Below are positions 32,356 to 46,999 of a stretch of 64,000 nucleotides of DNA, one piece after another (position 1 is the stretch's first letter; every line of letters starts with the position of its first letter). Where the stretch lies: contig JAIXMG010000001.1 in the NCBI GenBank assembly GCA_025201345.1, forward strand, positions 992,001-1,056,000. The letters are read 5' to 3'. The DNA comes from Thamnidium elegans. Its lineage: Eukaryota; Mucoromycota; Mucoromycetes; Mucorales; Mucoraceae. A program made the translations under genes and the position numbers. The notes beneath the pieces were generated by a model. The model was not told the DNA's origin. It worked only from the letters and a program-made list of their open reading frames with translations, and ran no database searches.

Positions 32356-33701
32356 TTAGTTCTTTGTTGCTGCTTCTGAAGATTCATCAAGTTGCTTTAA
32401 ATTTGACACAGAATCTTTTAATCGGTAGTTAATAAACAATCACATCTATATATACATCTTCTTCCTTTTTACCTTGCTTGTCAAAAAGATCATCTAAATC
32501 ATCCTCATCAACTTGTACGTTATAACCTACAACATTAGGTTTATCAACTGGTGTTTCTTTTGTGGGTGATGGATCATGTAATTTGGAAAAAGATACTAAA
32601 AAAAAATGTTTAAGTCGCTTCTAATTTTTTCCTCTCGTTTGTTTATATGTATATATTTTACCTTCATTATCAGATTCCGTTTGTTGCTTTGGTTGTTCCA
32701 CAGGAGAGGTAGTGGTAATAATATTACGTTCAGTGTGGCGAGGAGCTTTTATTTTTATTTCAGTAAGTATTTTTTTTTTACTTTTTAAATTTTATATACA
32801 TATACTTACGTTCAGTAACAGAAGAAATAGCATCTGCAGTATCTGCATCTTCTCTAGCCAATTTTCTGGCATATTCCTCATCTGATAACAGCTGATCACT
32901 AGAAGTAGAAGTCGCTACATCTTTCTTGGGTGTTAATAATGGGTTACGCATTTCTTGTCCTGGCAATTTCCATATCTGTCAGTTTCACATGTAAAAAATA
33001 TATATTATATATATACCTCTACCATCCCACTCATACAAATCAACAGAACTATTCTTCATTGTAGGAGAAGGTCTTTGATTTTCAGAAAGACTAAGGTTAC
33101 CCATACGAGATTCCAGAGCTCCACTAGAGCTACCTGGTTGTTCTGTAGGTGGTGCCATAAGTTGATTATAAAAATTCATTATTTTATTCTTGGCAGCTAA
33201 ATATATAATGCGTTAATAATAAAATCGCCGCATTTATGCTAATTATGTACCAGTGCCTGCTTCAATGACTTTTTCCTTTATAATAGGTAGCTCCTCTATA
33301 TATAGAAAATGAGTAACTATAGTAAAACATATGTGATATATGTGTGCTTAGTTACCTTGGAGATTAAATAATGATTGCGTAGGTTCAGCGTTATTTTGAG
33401 GGTAATGAGCATCGCCTTCACGAGCTAACCTTCTAGCATACTCTTCATCTTGTCTCAATTGTGATAAACCCTCTACCTCTTGTGGTGTAGGTTTATAAGA
33501 AGGGTCAGACATACTAAGTAATACTTCGAACGTAGCGTCTAAATTTCCTGCTTGGCTGTCCAAGATAGTCTCAATCACTTCTAAGTCCAAGTCTGGAAAG
33601 GCGTCTTTTAATGTCTTGATATCACTTTTAAGTTCAGGTACAGCTGGTGTATCTTCAGGATGCGTGTTGACTGTAACGGGACTAGTTTGAGGTTCAGACA
33701 T
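32356..33701 (-). CDS. CUE-domain ubiquitin-binding protein (Cue5/Tollip-like)
   Basis: Seven exons (33701-33356, 33295-33251, 33196-33017, 32959-32810, 32745-32662, 32595-32473, 32414-32356), every junction in phase 1, 328 residues. The CUE domain is at about 26-68: DIKTLKDAFPDLDLEVIETI with the F-P pair and later FEVLLSMSDP. CUE domains bind ubiquitin; Cue5 links ubiquitinated cargo to autophagy. Two copies of a motif, RQDEEYARRLARE (about 95) and LSDEEYARKLARE in exon 4, flank the middle. The C-terminal third is acidic and Pro-rich. The acceptor of exon 4 is the weakest call, because upstream in-frame stops leave little choice. I see no clear Atg8-interacting motif, so the Cue5 comparison rests on the CUE domain and layout. 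Confidence 0.82.
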
Positions 33702-34763
33702 GATATGTATGTATTTCTTGTTATTTAAAAATAATAAGAAAGAAAAAAATGTGCGTGGTTTTGGTCTAATGATGGCTTGACCATTAAGAATCAATATCAG
33801 CCAATAGTTTCTCTCGCGGAAACCAATCTAAACCAATAAGTAAAGGTTAGCCCTCTTTCTGAGCCTAAAGACGTTCTTACTGGCTGAGCTGTGATCGGGA
33901 TTAGAGGTCGGATAATTTAGTCAAAAGTAACTTTTCTCAAACCCAACTCCCCATACATTAATCAGAGAGAAAAGGTTTTGTTGCGACTCTCAAGGAAGTA
34001 CATGAATTATTGCGGCAAGAAACATTATCGATCCTTTGGATATGCCGCCTTTTCACTTTTTTAGTAATACTACTAGGCTCATGTCTCCAGATAATAGAAT
34101 AGAGAGTAATAAGTACTTACTTAATACGAGTATAATATGTAATGATGCCAGATATACTTTACACAGCAGAGTTTATTTGGCTTACTCTGACGATTAGAAA
34201 CTATCCCAAGACTGTGTATGTCTATTACAAAAGAAGCGATAGTTTCTAAGTTCTTTCATATATCTCTCTCTCTTTGTTTATTTTACCGCTTTGTCTTTTT
34301 TATTTCATTTTATTCTTTATCCTTTTTTAAATGCATATTATTCAAATCAAACTTTGACGCTCTTTATTTTTATTTTTGGATAAATGATTATCCAACACCG
34401 ATAAAATGGGACTAATAGCAGTAATAGGGGGGATATATCAAAGTTGTAGATTATGTCTGTTATCTCCTCTAAAAGTTATACGTCTCTAAAAACTAGAATA
34501 GCCTAAAACTAAAGCTTCAGGCCAAGATTCAAGAAATATATAATATAACTGTTTCAGAAAGGGGGAAGTTGTTTTATTTCTATATAATGGGAAGTAGCTG
34601 TAGCTTCAGGCTTCACCACACTAGGCATAAAAAGTTCTTTCGGCTGTTGTAATTTAAGGTGAGAGTTAACAAGGAAAGGGATATGTAATAATGTTTGTTA
34701 CATCTAGAAGACTTGGTACATGGGAATATACGATTATTTTAAGTCGTTCAAACCGATATATAA
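33702..34763. other. Intergenic DNA
   Basis: About 1 kb upstream of the CUE gene; no gene or repeat recognised. Confidence 0.4.
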
Positions 34764-34881
<118 letters not shown>

Positions 34882-35433
34882 AAAAAAACTAAAATGTCTC
34901 GCTTATCTCGTGCGTCTGTAAGCACAAAATAAATTACTACAATTCTCTTCAATTTCCACCAGGTAAAGACAATTTGTCTTATATTATTAATCTATGGATC
35001 TTTAACTGTGCACTTACCCAAAAAAAATAAATAAAAAAAATAACAGCAGTGTTCTAAATGTCAAAGCAACCTGATTTGAGCAGGTTTTTCTTTCCGAGAT
35101 GCAGTAGCAACACCTCAAATGATAATATATCCTGACCGTTCAACTATATTGCTGTTACTGATAGCAGATATTCACGTAGTCTCTGATCGAACGTTTTTTT
35201 GTCTATTATCGAATTCACCTCTACCCCATCGTATACTTTTCCTAAGGAAAATTTTACTTCTTTCGTTTCTTATACGACTCTTCCTTTTGTTTACGTTTCT
35301 TATTTGTAACTTATTTTTTCACAACTAGCCATAATAAAGATAATTCTTTTAATAGAAAACGCGCATTGATTAATAAAAGTTATTTCTAATGGACGGGTTA
35401 ACAGTTACGCGTTGTATTTCCAGTAAGTTTTAT
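34882..35433. other. Intergenic DNA
   Basis: AT-rich; nothing recognised up to the left end of MULE copy B. Confidence 0.4.
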
Positions 35434-36240
35434 CGGTTTACTTAGGACCACAGTGCAAATCATTCGGACCACGGCGGTGTGTAAATAGGGTGTCTTTGGA
35501 TTGAGCATCCTGTGGTCCGAAAAAAAGTTTTGGTCCCTGAACTGCGTCAAAACAGAAGTTAAAAGCCCAATGAAGATAGATATAGGGATTTCAAGAAAGA
35601 TATGCTTGTAGAATGTGAATCCAACAAGAACACGTATGTAAAGATTTTGGTTTCGACGCTGTCAGCCTAGAAAGGAACATCAAATCAGATATGTACGAGT
35701 ATAGAACGAGCATGCCTATTTGGTTTGATTATCCTGGCTGCTTTCAAGTTGTTGCGAATACTTACAACATACCTGCATGTAAATATTCCGACGCCGGGAA
35801 TAAAAGACGTCTTTATGAACCACTCACTATTTTTCCACTTAAGGTTCCTGTAAAACCAAAAGTAAAAGTACAGCCATACCACATTCAAAATATAAAAAAT
35901 GCACATTAGGTGGCTGTCAAGTTCGGTCATAGGCGTATGTCATATCCTTCTGTCAGTCATATGTACTTCTACATAGATGATTCCTATGCAACATTATTTA
36001 AATCAACATGGAATCTCTTTGGGCAATTCCCCAAACATATTGAAGACAATAATTTTTTTTTTCTTAATAAACTATATTTTATCTACCTTATTTTCTTTAT
36101 ATTGTTAGTAAGAAAGATAATAAAATACGAAGAATAATATGCCCATTAAACGGTTTTTTTTTACGTATCTTATAGTCTGGTATAAGTAGTATAAAATAAC
36201 GAGTATTGATTAAATAACTTTGATAGCAACTGAAAGTGTT
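35434..36240 (+). mobile_element. MULE-like element, copy B (degraded OTU cargo)
   Basis: The left end CGGTTTACTTAGGACCAC at 35434 is a decayed form of the copy A terminus. From about 35515 the DNA parallels copy A (TTTTGGTCCCTGAACTGCGT). The OTU-like frame begins at 35691 and is cut by TAG at 35907-35909 (the Trp of the NAHW motif, TGG in copy A), then reopens at 35910. The right terminal repeat is not found; copy F starts there instead. Confidence 0.7.
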
Positions 36241-36254
36241 TTAGTTTATTTAAT

Positions 36255-36435
36255 TCTTAGGGACCACCGGGTTGTACATAGGGAGTTTATTAGGGACCAC
36301 AGGGTACCCGATCCTGAGCTACTTTTATACAAAAAAAAAAAAAATTCTGAGCTACTCTACCAATCAGATCCTGAGCTACTCTATGTACACCCCTGTGGTC
36401 CCTAAGAATTAACTCGGTGGTCCCTAAGAAAAACG
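36255..36435 (+). mobile_element. MULE-like mini-element, copy F
   Basis: Opens with TTCTTAGGGACCACCGGG and ends GGTCCCTAAGAAAAACG, that is, two terminal repeats of the copy E subtype almost joined, with a short A-run and repeated TCCTGAGCTACT between. No ORF. It lies 60 bp upstream of the DUF1838 start codon. Confidence 0.65.
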
Positions 36436-36495
36436 TAACTTTTTTTTCTCTTAATAAATAAAACTTTTGAAAAATTCAGTCTTTTTCTCTTGAAA

Positions 36496-37552
36496 ATGGC
36501 TGCTAGTAAAATACACATATTCTCGTTTCAATGCAAGTATTTGATGACTAATTTTTTTCTTGTGTGTGTGTATAGAATACGATGTTAGTTCTCTTTTAAG
36601 ATTAAGATATTCTACAGATACCAAAGCTGATACTTTCTTCCAATGGGAAGGATCTATTTTGTAAGCTCAATATCCCTCCCTCCTTTCCTCTTATATAAAT
36701 GTAACTTATATTTTAAAAAGTGCTTTTATTCCTGGAGAACAACCCAAGAAATTATTCAAGTGTGTTGGTATGAATGTTTCCAAAGCAAAGGTTGAAGAAG
36801 GTAAATTAAAGGTCACCGGTAGAGAATTAACTTATTACCTTGATCCTATCACTGGAGAAAAATTGAATACTTGGAATAATCCTTGGACTAGAGATAATGA
36901 TTTGCCTGTGGTTCATATCGCCAACAATCCTGTTCAAATGGCTATTCCTAGCTTTATTCCTCTTGAAACACGTGAAAACAAGTTTAATAATACTACTACC
37001 ATTGTTTCCGAAGTAAGTTATAGCGTGCCCCCTTTTTTTTCTTCTAATATATCTTTTTTGTTAGATTCCTTTATTCTATCCTAATCCTCTTGCTACTGAG
37101 GATCACAAGTTTGATGAATATGATGCTAACGAAATGTACCAAGGTAATATTTTTTTTTTTTTAAAAAAAAGAGTGGAGACTAACACAGTTTAATAAAAGC
37201 TGGCGAATTCTTCACTTTCAAGTGTAATTCTACTGAATTAGCAGATACAAAGACAATTGATAATGTAGATGTAAACTGGACTCGTATTTCCAAGTTCCCA
37301 CCTTTTATGAAGATGGGAGGTAAAGAAGGTTATTTGATTTACCACTGTTCAGGTTATAAGCTTCCTCAAGCCTCTACAGCTGATGATCTTGATCCTCTTC
37401 TTGCCAAGGAAATCAAGGATCGTATGACTGCTTATGCTACTGCAGCTGATGAATACGATCCTAACATCAAGAGTGTTTCTAGTTGGACTTATTTTAAGGA
37501 TAATTTTGAAACTTATCAAAACGATTCTAAAGCTATTTGGCCTCTTGTTTAA
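36496..37552 (+). CDS. DUF1838-family protein
   Basis: Five exons (36496-36505, 36576-36660, 36721-37012, 37065-37143, 37200-37552) give 272 residues. The frame requires a 10-nt first exon (ATGGCTGCTA, donor GTAAAA); the apparent longer reading through TGCAA is out of phase. The core matches what I remember of DUF1838: RYSTDTKADTFFQWEGSIF, AFIPGEQPKKLF, then YYLDPITGEKLNTWNNPW and VVHIANNPV. The family occurs in bacteria and fungi and has no settled function. No signal peptide or membrane segment. The MULE-like copy F is inserted just upstream, so its promoter may be disturbed. Confidence 0.78.
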
Positions 37553-37595
37553 AAAATATATTAAATTATGCAAAAAGAAAGAAAGAAAAACTTTA

Positions 37596-40452
37596 TTATT
37601 TCATGTGTGATGTATATTGAAATACACAAGATACAATTCCCTTGTTTGATTCTGTTGCTAAGATTGGATCTGATAAACGAATTAAATCTTTATCATAATG
37701 GTTCCATCTAAAAAAAGGAGAAAATTAGCGTTTTTAAGCTTTTTACATGTAAAAAAGGGTACTTACGTGCTTGTATCACCGTAATTCATAATATCTGCTG
37801 GTGAATGTTGTTTTCCTTGAATACAGCGTTTGCATTTAAATGTATCATGTGTTTCACTTTCACTCTTTGTGTGTAATGTAAATAATTGACGCATATCTGC
37901 TACAGAAAAATGTCGTTCTGCTTCTGCTTCATCTACAACACAATTTGAAAGTGATTGTTTATGCGATTGTCTTTGAAAGATCTTTTCTTCAATTGTACCA
38001 GAAGAAATAAAGCGATAAATAAAACCTATTTTTTTTAAGCGTGTAAATAATCTGCTTTTAAATTAGTTGAAGTAATACTTTACAATCTTTCTTTTGTCCA
38101 TCTCTCCAAACACGAGCTAAAGCTTGTTGATCCGCAGCAGGGTTCCAATCTTTTTTGTTATATATATATATTAGTATAAGAACAAACCAAGGAAAACAAA
38201 ATAGTTACCAGGATCAAATAAGACCAGTCTATTGGCACCAATTAAATTTAAACCGCAACCACCTGCTTTACTACTTAATAAGAACACAAACTCTTCACGT
38301 TCAGGATCATTAAACTCGTCTACAAGTTTTTGTCTTTTATTTGTATTCATTGTACCATCTAATCGAAGGACACCATATCTATTAAATTCCTTATAAGTTA
38401 TCTATTTTTTTTCTTAGCTAAAAAACTATTACTTACTGTTGCTGTTTACAGAACTTTTGAAATACATCCAAGGTTTGTGTATAGTTACTAATCAAGACAA
38501 TTTTATCTTTTGTTTCCTTCTTGATTTTAGCCAACATACGAGCAAGTACAGCAAACTTTCCAGAAAATGCAGGATCGACTTTTTGTTGGGCGTTATATCC
38601 AGTGGGTAAATGACGTTCACAACCTTCTAAATCTTCAGGTAAATTTAACAAGTTTGGATGGTTACATAATTTTTTCAACATGGTGATTGCTTTTAATGGT
38701 TGACTTCCTTGACCACGTAAAATCTTTTTAATCTCAGGTGAAGTTAAAAATACGTCGTAAAGTGATTGTTGTAAAGGCGCTAATTTACAAAATACAACAT
38801 GTTCGTATTTTACAGGTAGGTATTTTGTTAAAATATCGTTGGTTCGACGAATTGTAAACTTGGATACAATCTTCCAGAATTCAGCTACTTTTTCATCACT
38901 GAGTTGACGTTCACTGTCAGTTGCATCAGCGTCTCTACCTCGTGCAATAGGTCGTTCATAGTGCTTCCTGAATTCGTGAATTGTACCGAGTAAACCAGGA
39001 TTGGCAAAGTCAAGTAAAGAATAATATTCAATCAAATCATTCTACATTATATGATTTTAGTAAACCATATATATATAAATATATTAACAAAAAAAAAACC
39101 CCGTACCTGAATAGGAGTACCTGAAAGAATAACACGACGTGCAACAGTTAAACTATTTAATTTTTCAAATAATTGTGAACCAGCATTTTTCAAACGATGT
39201 CCTTCATCACATAATAAGAGACCAATAGGTGAGTTTTTAAGATAAGGGGTATAAACTCTTAAACTCTCATAAGAAATGATTAAAATTGGATTAACCATCT
39301 TGCCTTGAGCTGCTCCCCATCGTTTTACTGAGCTAATTTTATCTTTTGCTTTAGCGTCACTAATAACTAGAGGGCGTACTCGATTATCTCCTAACCACTT
39401 TACTGCAATAAAATAATAGTAAGTACATATATATATATATATATATACAAAGTATTTTTATTTACCAATTTCATTTGCCCAATTATTTACAAGACTGGAT
39501 GGACAAGTGATGATTGCTTTATTAATTGTAGGTTTTCCAAGTTCATTTGATTGTTGAAGTAAGGTCCATAAAAGTGTAAGGCATTGCAACTGTAGAAAGT
39601 ATTTAAGTATAACGTTATTCTTTTTTTTAATAGAGGTGTACTTACTGTTTTACCTAAACCCATTTCATCTGCCATAATACATCTGATATATAAATACAGA
39701 GTTAAAAAATGATTAATACAAAAAAAGATAAATTTTTACATATTATAACTATTTTTTTTTTACCCCATAGCTTCAGGATGTACTTGACCAGTAGTACATT
39801 GATATAAAAATTTGACACCTTCTACTTGATGTGGACGAAGTACCCTTGACAACACAGGATCAACTACAACATGTGCCAGCTTCTTTTCTTCTTTTTTTAA
39901 TCCAAGTATTTCAGATAAAGACTTTCCTTGTTTCTTTGGTTTATCAGTAGATATTTTCAACTCTTCAGTTTCGATAGTTGCTTGATCAGGATCCCAAAGT
40001 ACAATGGCATCAGGAGCAGTGTGATCGTAAAGTGCTCTCATCATATGTCCGGCTCTTCTACGAATACCAAGCGTCTTTCGTTCACCAAACTTGCTATTGG
40101 CAGATTCTGTTGCAGCAGTTAAAGCAGCTACCGTAGCAGCTTTGGCAGCCACTTTTTTCTTGTCGGTTTGTTCATTTTCTTCTGTCGTTATTGAAGGTGG
40201 TTTAATAGCCATGGTGGGTACTTTAAATTGTTTGAAAAGAATTGTTTTGGCATCGTATGTGGATTTATAACTACGAGGTACGAATTGACCTATTTTAAAA
40301 TTTTTATTGATTACGGTCTTTAGAACAGGTCTATCCTCGTAGTCGTCATCGTCGTCTGATGTACGTGATTTACGTTTGGGTGAAGGTTGGAAATCTTGTT
40401 CATCTTCTTCTTGTTGGGGTTTTCGTTTCTGGATCGTACGTTTCATGGGCAT
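37596..40452 (-). CDS. RAD54: RAD54 DNA repair and recombination ATPase (SNF2 family)
   Basis: Nine exons (40452-39764, 39682-39646, 39589-39466, 39402-39107, 39041-38437, 38378-38209, 38149-38084, 38025-37767, 37707-37596), 785 residues. A basic acidic-patched N-terminus ([15 protein letters not shown]) is followed by [17 protein letters not shown], Walker [10 protein letters not shown] (about 235), [11 protein letters not shown] (DEGH box), and the C-lobe motifs [16 protein letters not shown] and [16 protein letters not shown], which are Rad54-type. A C-terminal Cys pair and His (FKCKRC) fits the Rad54 C-terminal zinc region. Rad54 helps Rad51 with strand invasion and chromatin remodelling in the nucleus. 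Length fits (yeast 898, human 747). Confidence 0.95.
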
Positions 40453-40515
40453 AAGGAATGTGTAAAAAAAAAGAAAAAAAGAATAAAAAATGCGTAGTTA
40501 TCATTTTTATTTGAT

Positions 40516-40546
<31 letters not shown>

Positions 40547-40640
40547 TTTGGTCCTGTTTTAATTTCGCGCAACGTGTTTTTCGTGACCAAAATTACATAA
40601 TACAGCACAGAAAAAAATAAAAGAAGAGGGTATACATTTT

Positions 40641-42489
40641 TTATTTTACATTCTTTACGGTATTATCAACAGCTCGAGATACATCGTCCATACGGTCTTT
40701 TAAGCTATCGCGACTTAATCTAGCTTCCCATTCAGCCCAGTCTGACTTTCTAAAAGTACTTAGTGTATCTCTTGTAGTATCTGTCATTTTACCTTGTGCT
40801 GTAACATGTCTAATACAAATAGGATTATCAGTTAAATAAGTTGTTTGTTCTTCCTGTTTTTTGGAACGATAAGTAGCAGGAGAATCAGTCATATCGCGTA
40901 CAAATGCAGCCAAATTCTTGAAGGAACGTGAAGTTGCCTTGTTGGAAAATAAAAGTTGAAAAACATGAGGTTGGTCTTCAAATATCTCCAAAGTAACTTT
41001 TGTAGGCGGTATTCTAGTAGTAGTGTTTTTATTTGAACCAGGAAATGTATTTGATGCTAATAAAGAAGCATAAATTGATTCATCACGTAATCTTTCTGCG
41101 GACCCACATTGCTAGATTATATTATTATATTAGAAAAAATAATATAGCATTTAAAAGGAATATTACCAATAAAAGAGGAGGAAGACCTTTTAATTTTCCA
41201 TGATCAAATAGAGGACTGACCATAGGAAGTTTCAAGGCTTGATTATCAGCATAAAATTGAACCCTGTAAAATTCTTCACTATTGGTACCTGGAATAGGTA
41301 CAGTTTCTCCGAAAGGGCCAATTGAGCTCATATCTGTATGATGATCATTTTCTTTTGTTGGGTCCGTTGCTTCTTCTTTTAATTGGTCTAATAATTCAGT
41401 TTCTTTTTCTCGTTGAGGTAATTGAGCATAATCTAGGGCAGGTGAAGGCGCGTGTCGAAATCCAGTTGGAGGTAAATAATCTGTTAAAATGTTTGATAAA
41501 ATGGATGGTAATGAATGTGTTAAATCTAACCAAGGTGATAATGTCATGGCGCCAGCTGGCGTTGGTAACTCCGCATCACGTATAGCTAATAATAATGCAA
41601 AAGTTAATCCTCCACCAGCAGAGTCTCCTGCAATAACAATCTTTTTAGGATCAACTGGATCTAATTCATCATGTTCAGGTGGATCAATCAAGTAAAGATA
41701 TGTTGCTAATGCATCTTCTACAGCAGCAGGGAATGGGTGTTGAGGTGCTAATCTATAATCAATAGCACATGTACGACCTTTCGAATACTTAATTATTCTA
41801 CTTAAAAAGTGTCTATAAATACCATAACAACCAATATAATAAGCACCACCATGCAAGTACAATACAGTACTTTCTTTACTGGGGTTTAATGGGTCTCCTT
41901 TTGATTGTAACCATTCTCCTTTAATAGGAGGAGCATCATTACGATCTTTTTCCCAATCCCAACCAATACACTGTTCATCGTGCTTTGTAAATATTCTAGA
42001 AAGGATATCACCTGCTCTCTTTCTATAATGGTTCGGTACAGTAAATTTAGTTGATTGTATGTTGGATGGTACAGGTAATTTCTTTGTGGTACTAAGTTTT
42101 TGAATATCTTCTACTGTAATTTTACTAGATCTGCTGAGAAAATTACGAAGTATAGCTATAGTAATATCTGCAGTAAGTGACCAAGACTTTGCTGGTGGTC
42201 CTATTATAATAATAAATACTTTTTTGAGTTGTATGTGTATTATTTAATTACCTTTTGAAAAGTGACGGTATACAGTAGATGCAATGACTGGCATAGGTAA
42301 TATCATATTGGCCCATAATAAAGTATTTGCCATCAATGAACTATTTTTACTGGGGTCTATCTTTGTATTATCTGAAGAAATAGTACTTAATGTTCTAGAT
42401 CTTATAGTCGAAAATGCATATTTCTTTGGGGTATGCGCTGTAGCATGTTTTTCTACTAAATTAATCATATTCTTTACCCTAAGAGACAT
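40641..42489 (-). CDS. Alpha/beta hydrolase, hormone-sensitive-lipase (fold-3) type
   Basis: Three exons (42489-42252, 42200-41167, 41111-40641) give 580 residues. The family signatures are clear: oxyanion loop LYLHGGAYYIG (about 195), nucleophile elbow IAGDSAGGGL (about 260), acid region AERLRDES (about 433) and a late His in DQPHVFQL (about 475). The N-terminus up to about 90 has a hydrophobic stretch (TLLWANMILPMPVIAS) that may anchor it to a membrane. About 110 residues between the elbow and the acid contain a polar insert. Likely an esterase or lipase acting on acyl or acetyl esters; the substrate is unknown. Transcribed toward RAD54 on the same strand with 188 bp between the coding regions. 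Confidence 0.85.
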
Positions 42490-42704
42490 TTTATTTGAAA
42501 AAGAAAAAAGAAAAAGAAACACGCATCCCAGTTTTATTTATATGCTCTGAAAGGGGGTGACTGGAACGGAGTTGCGTTCTTGTGAATCGTGAAGGTCTGC
42601 TTTTGGCTTGTAGGAAGGGCATCCCCCCCAACATTGTGGCTTACTTGTTCCAAATACAAATAGTCACATCTTAGTTAGTTAAAAATCATGCATGGTTCTT
42701 TTTT

Positions 42705-43041
42705 CGGTTTTCTAAGAGACCATGGCGCAAATCATTCCGACCATAGTGGTGTGTACATAGGCGTCATGGATCGGGCACCCCGTGGCCTGAAAAATAACTA
42801 CGCGCACTCCCGTGGTCTGAGCGTTATCAAATAAAACTAAAACAGAGTTGTTATTTTTGTTACTTATACACACCATAAAATATTTAAAGCCATTTTTTAT
42901 GTCTAGTATTCATACTATACTTCCTATTTTATTATCTTTTTCTGAAAATATAAAGGAAATAAGGTAGATAAAATATAGTTTATTAAGAGAAAAAAGTTAT
43001 TATTCTTCATCGGAAGATTCGATTACAACAAGCTCGTCTTT
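42705..43041 (-). mobile_element. MULE-like element, copy C (one terminus plus tail)
   Basis: The end CGGTTTTCTAAGAGACCATGG at 42705 and the boxes up to 42820 match the copy A terminus. The following 220 bp match the copy A tail in reverse, including the code for the acidic OTU-fragment end (about 43005-43035). The rest of the element is missing. Confidence 0.75.
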
Positions 43042-43286
43042 TTCTGTAGTCAATAATTATTGCTTTTTTATATCACCACTTTGAATGTGGTGTGCTCAGC
43101 ACTTAATGGTTTTATACAAACAAAGGTAAAATAGTTGGCTTTTAAAATATTTTCAGTTTTCTTTGGGAGTGTATGGGTGTGTAGTAAGTGGACTTTTAAA
43201 ATTTATCTAGTCACTTTGATAGTATATAAAAAAGAATTAAAGAGGGGAGGGGGTTGTATTGTTTTTTCTTTAAATTTAAACTTACT

Positions 43287-46106
<2,820 letters not shown>

Positions 46107-46999
46107 GTATAATTTTTAAAATAATTCTTGTAAATACCCCCCTAGAAAATGTACTCTAATAAAATAAGTATATGTACACAAATACATACAAACATTGATT
46201 TAACCTTTCCCCATTTGAATACTTGTTAGTGTCACCAGTTGAAAAAAAAAAAAAAAAAAAGTGGCATCATTTTAAATAAGTAGCATGGTTTTTATATTAC
46301 ATTCTCCTTTGACACTTTTTTTCGTTTTCCAATGTTGTATTAGGAGACTAATAGAATGGTTGATTCAATACTCTTTTTTTTTTATATATATAAAAAGGAA
46401 AAATAAAATAAAATAAAAGTCATGTTACGCCAAATTAATCTGTCCACTCCCCATTAATCGGAGCCTTTATTAGATCAGAAAATATCATTGTGGCAGTAAT
46501 TTCATATTGTATTTATAAACAAATCTAAGCTTAATTAGAAGTAAAACATCAAGTTGAAAACAAAAGAGAAGGAAATGTTTTTATACTATTCGTTTCGTTA
46601 ATTGAAGCTTTTTATATATGTAAAAAATATATATACATATATGTGTATATATATTAGGAGAATTAAAAAATGTTGTCGAATTGACAAGTGTTTATTTCTT
46701 TTTTAGATTCATAATTAGAAAAGGAGTTATTAGTTGTAGTAAAAGAGCAATTAGGAGAAAGTAATTTCTAGAGCATAGTTAATTAGGGTAATATGTAGTA
46801 GTAAGAGAGAGAGAGAGAGAGAGAGAGAAAGTGTGTGTGTGTGTGTGTAAGAGATATTAATTAGTATTAGTAAGTATTGAAAGTATTAAGTTTACAACTG
46901 CGTGTTTGTGTCGTGTATATATAATGTGTGCGTGTATAATAACGGTGTAAGAGTTTACTAGTATAATTGGACCCTGTAAAATCATATAGGTTATTGAAT
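46107..46999. other. Convergent intergenic region with microsatellites
   Basis: Contains a poly-A run at 46243-46260 and the (GA)n-(GT)n tract at 46804-46848. No gene seen. Confidence 0.5.
46804..46848. repeat. (GA)n followed by (GT)n
   Basis: About 12 GA units then about 8 GT units. Confidence 0.9.
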
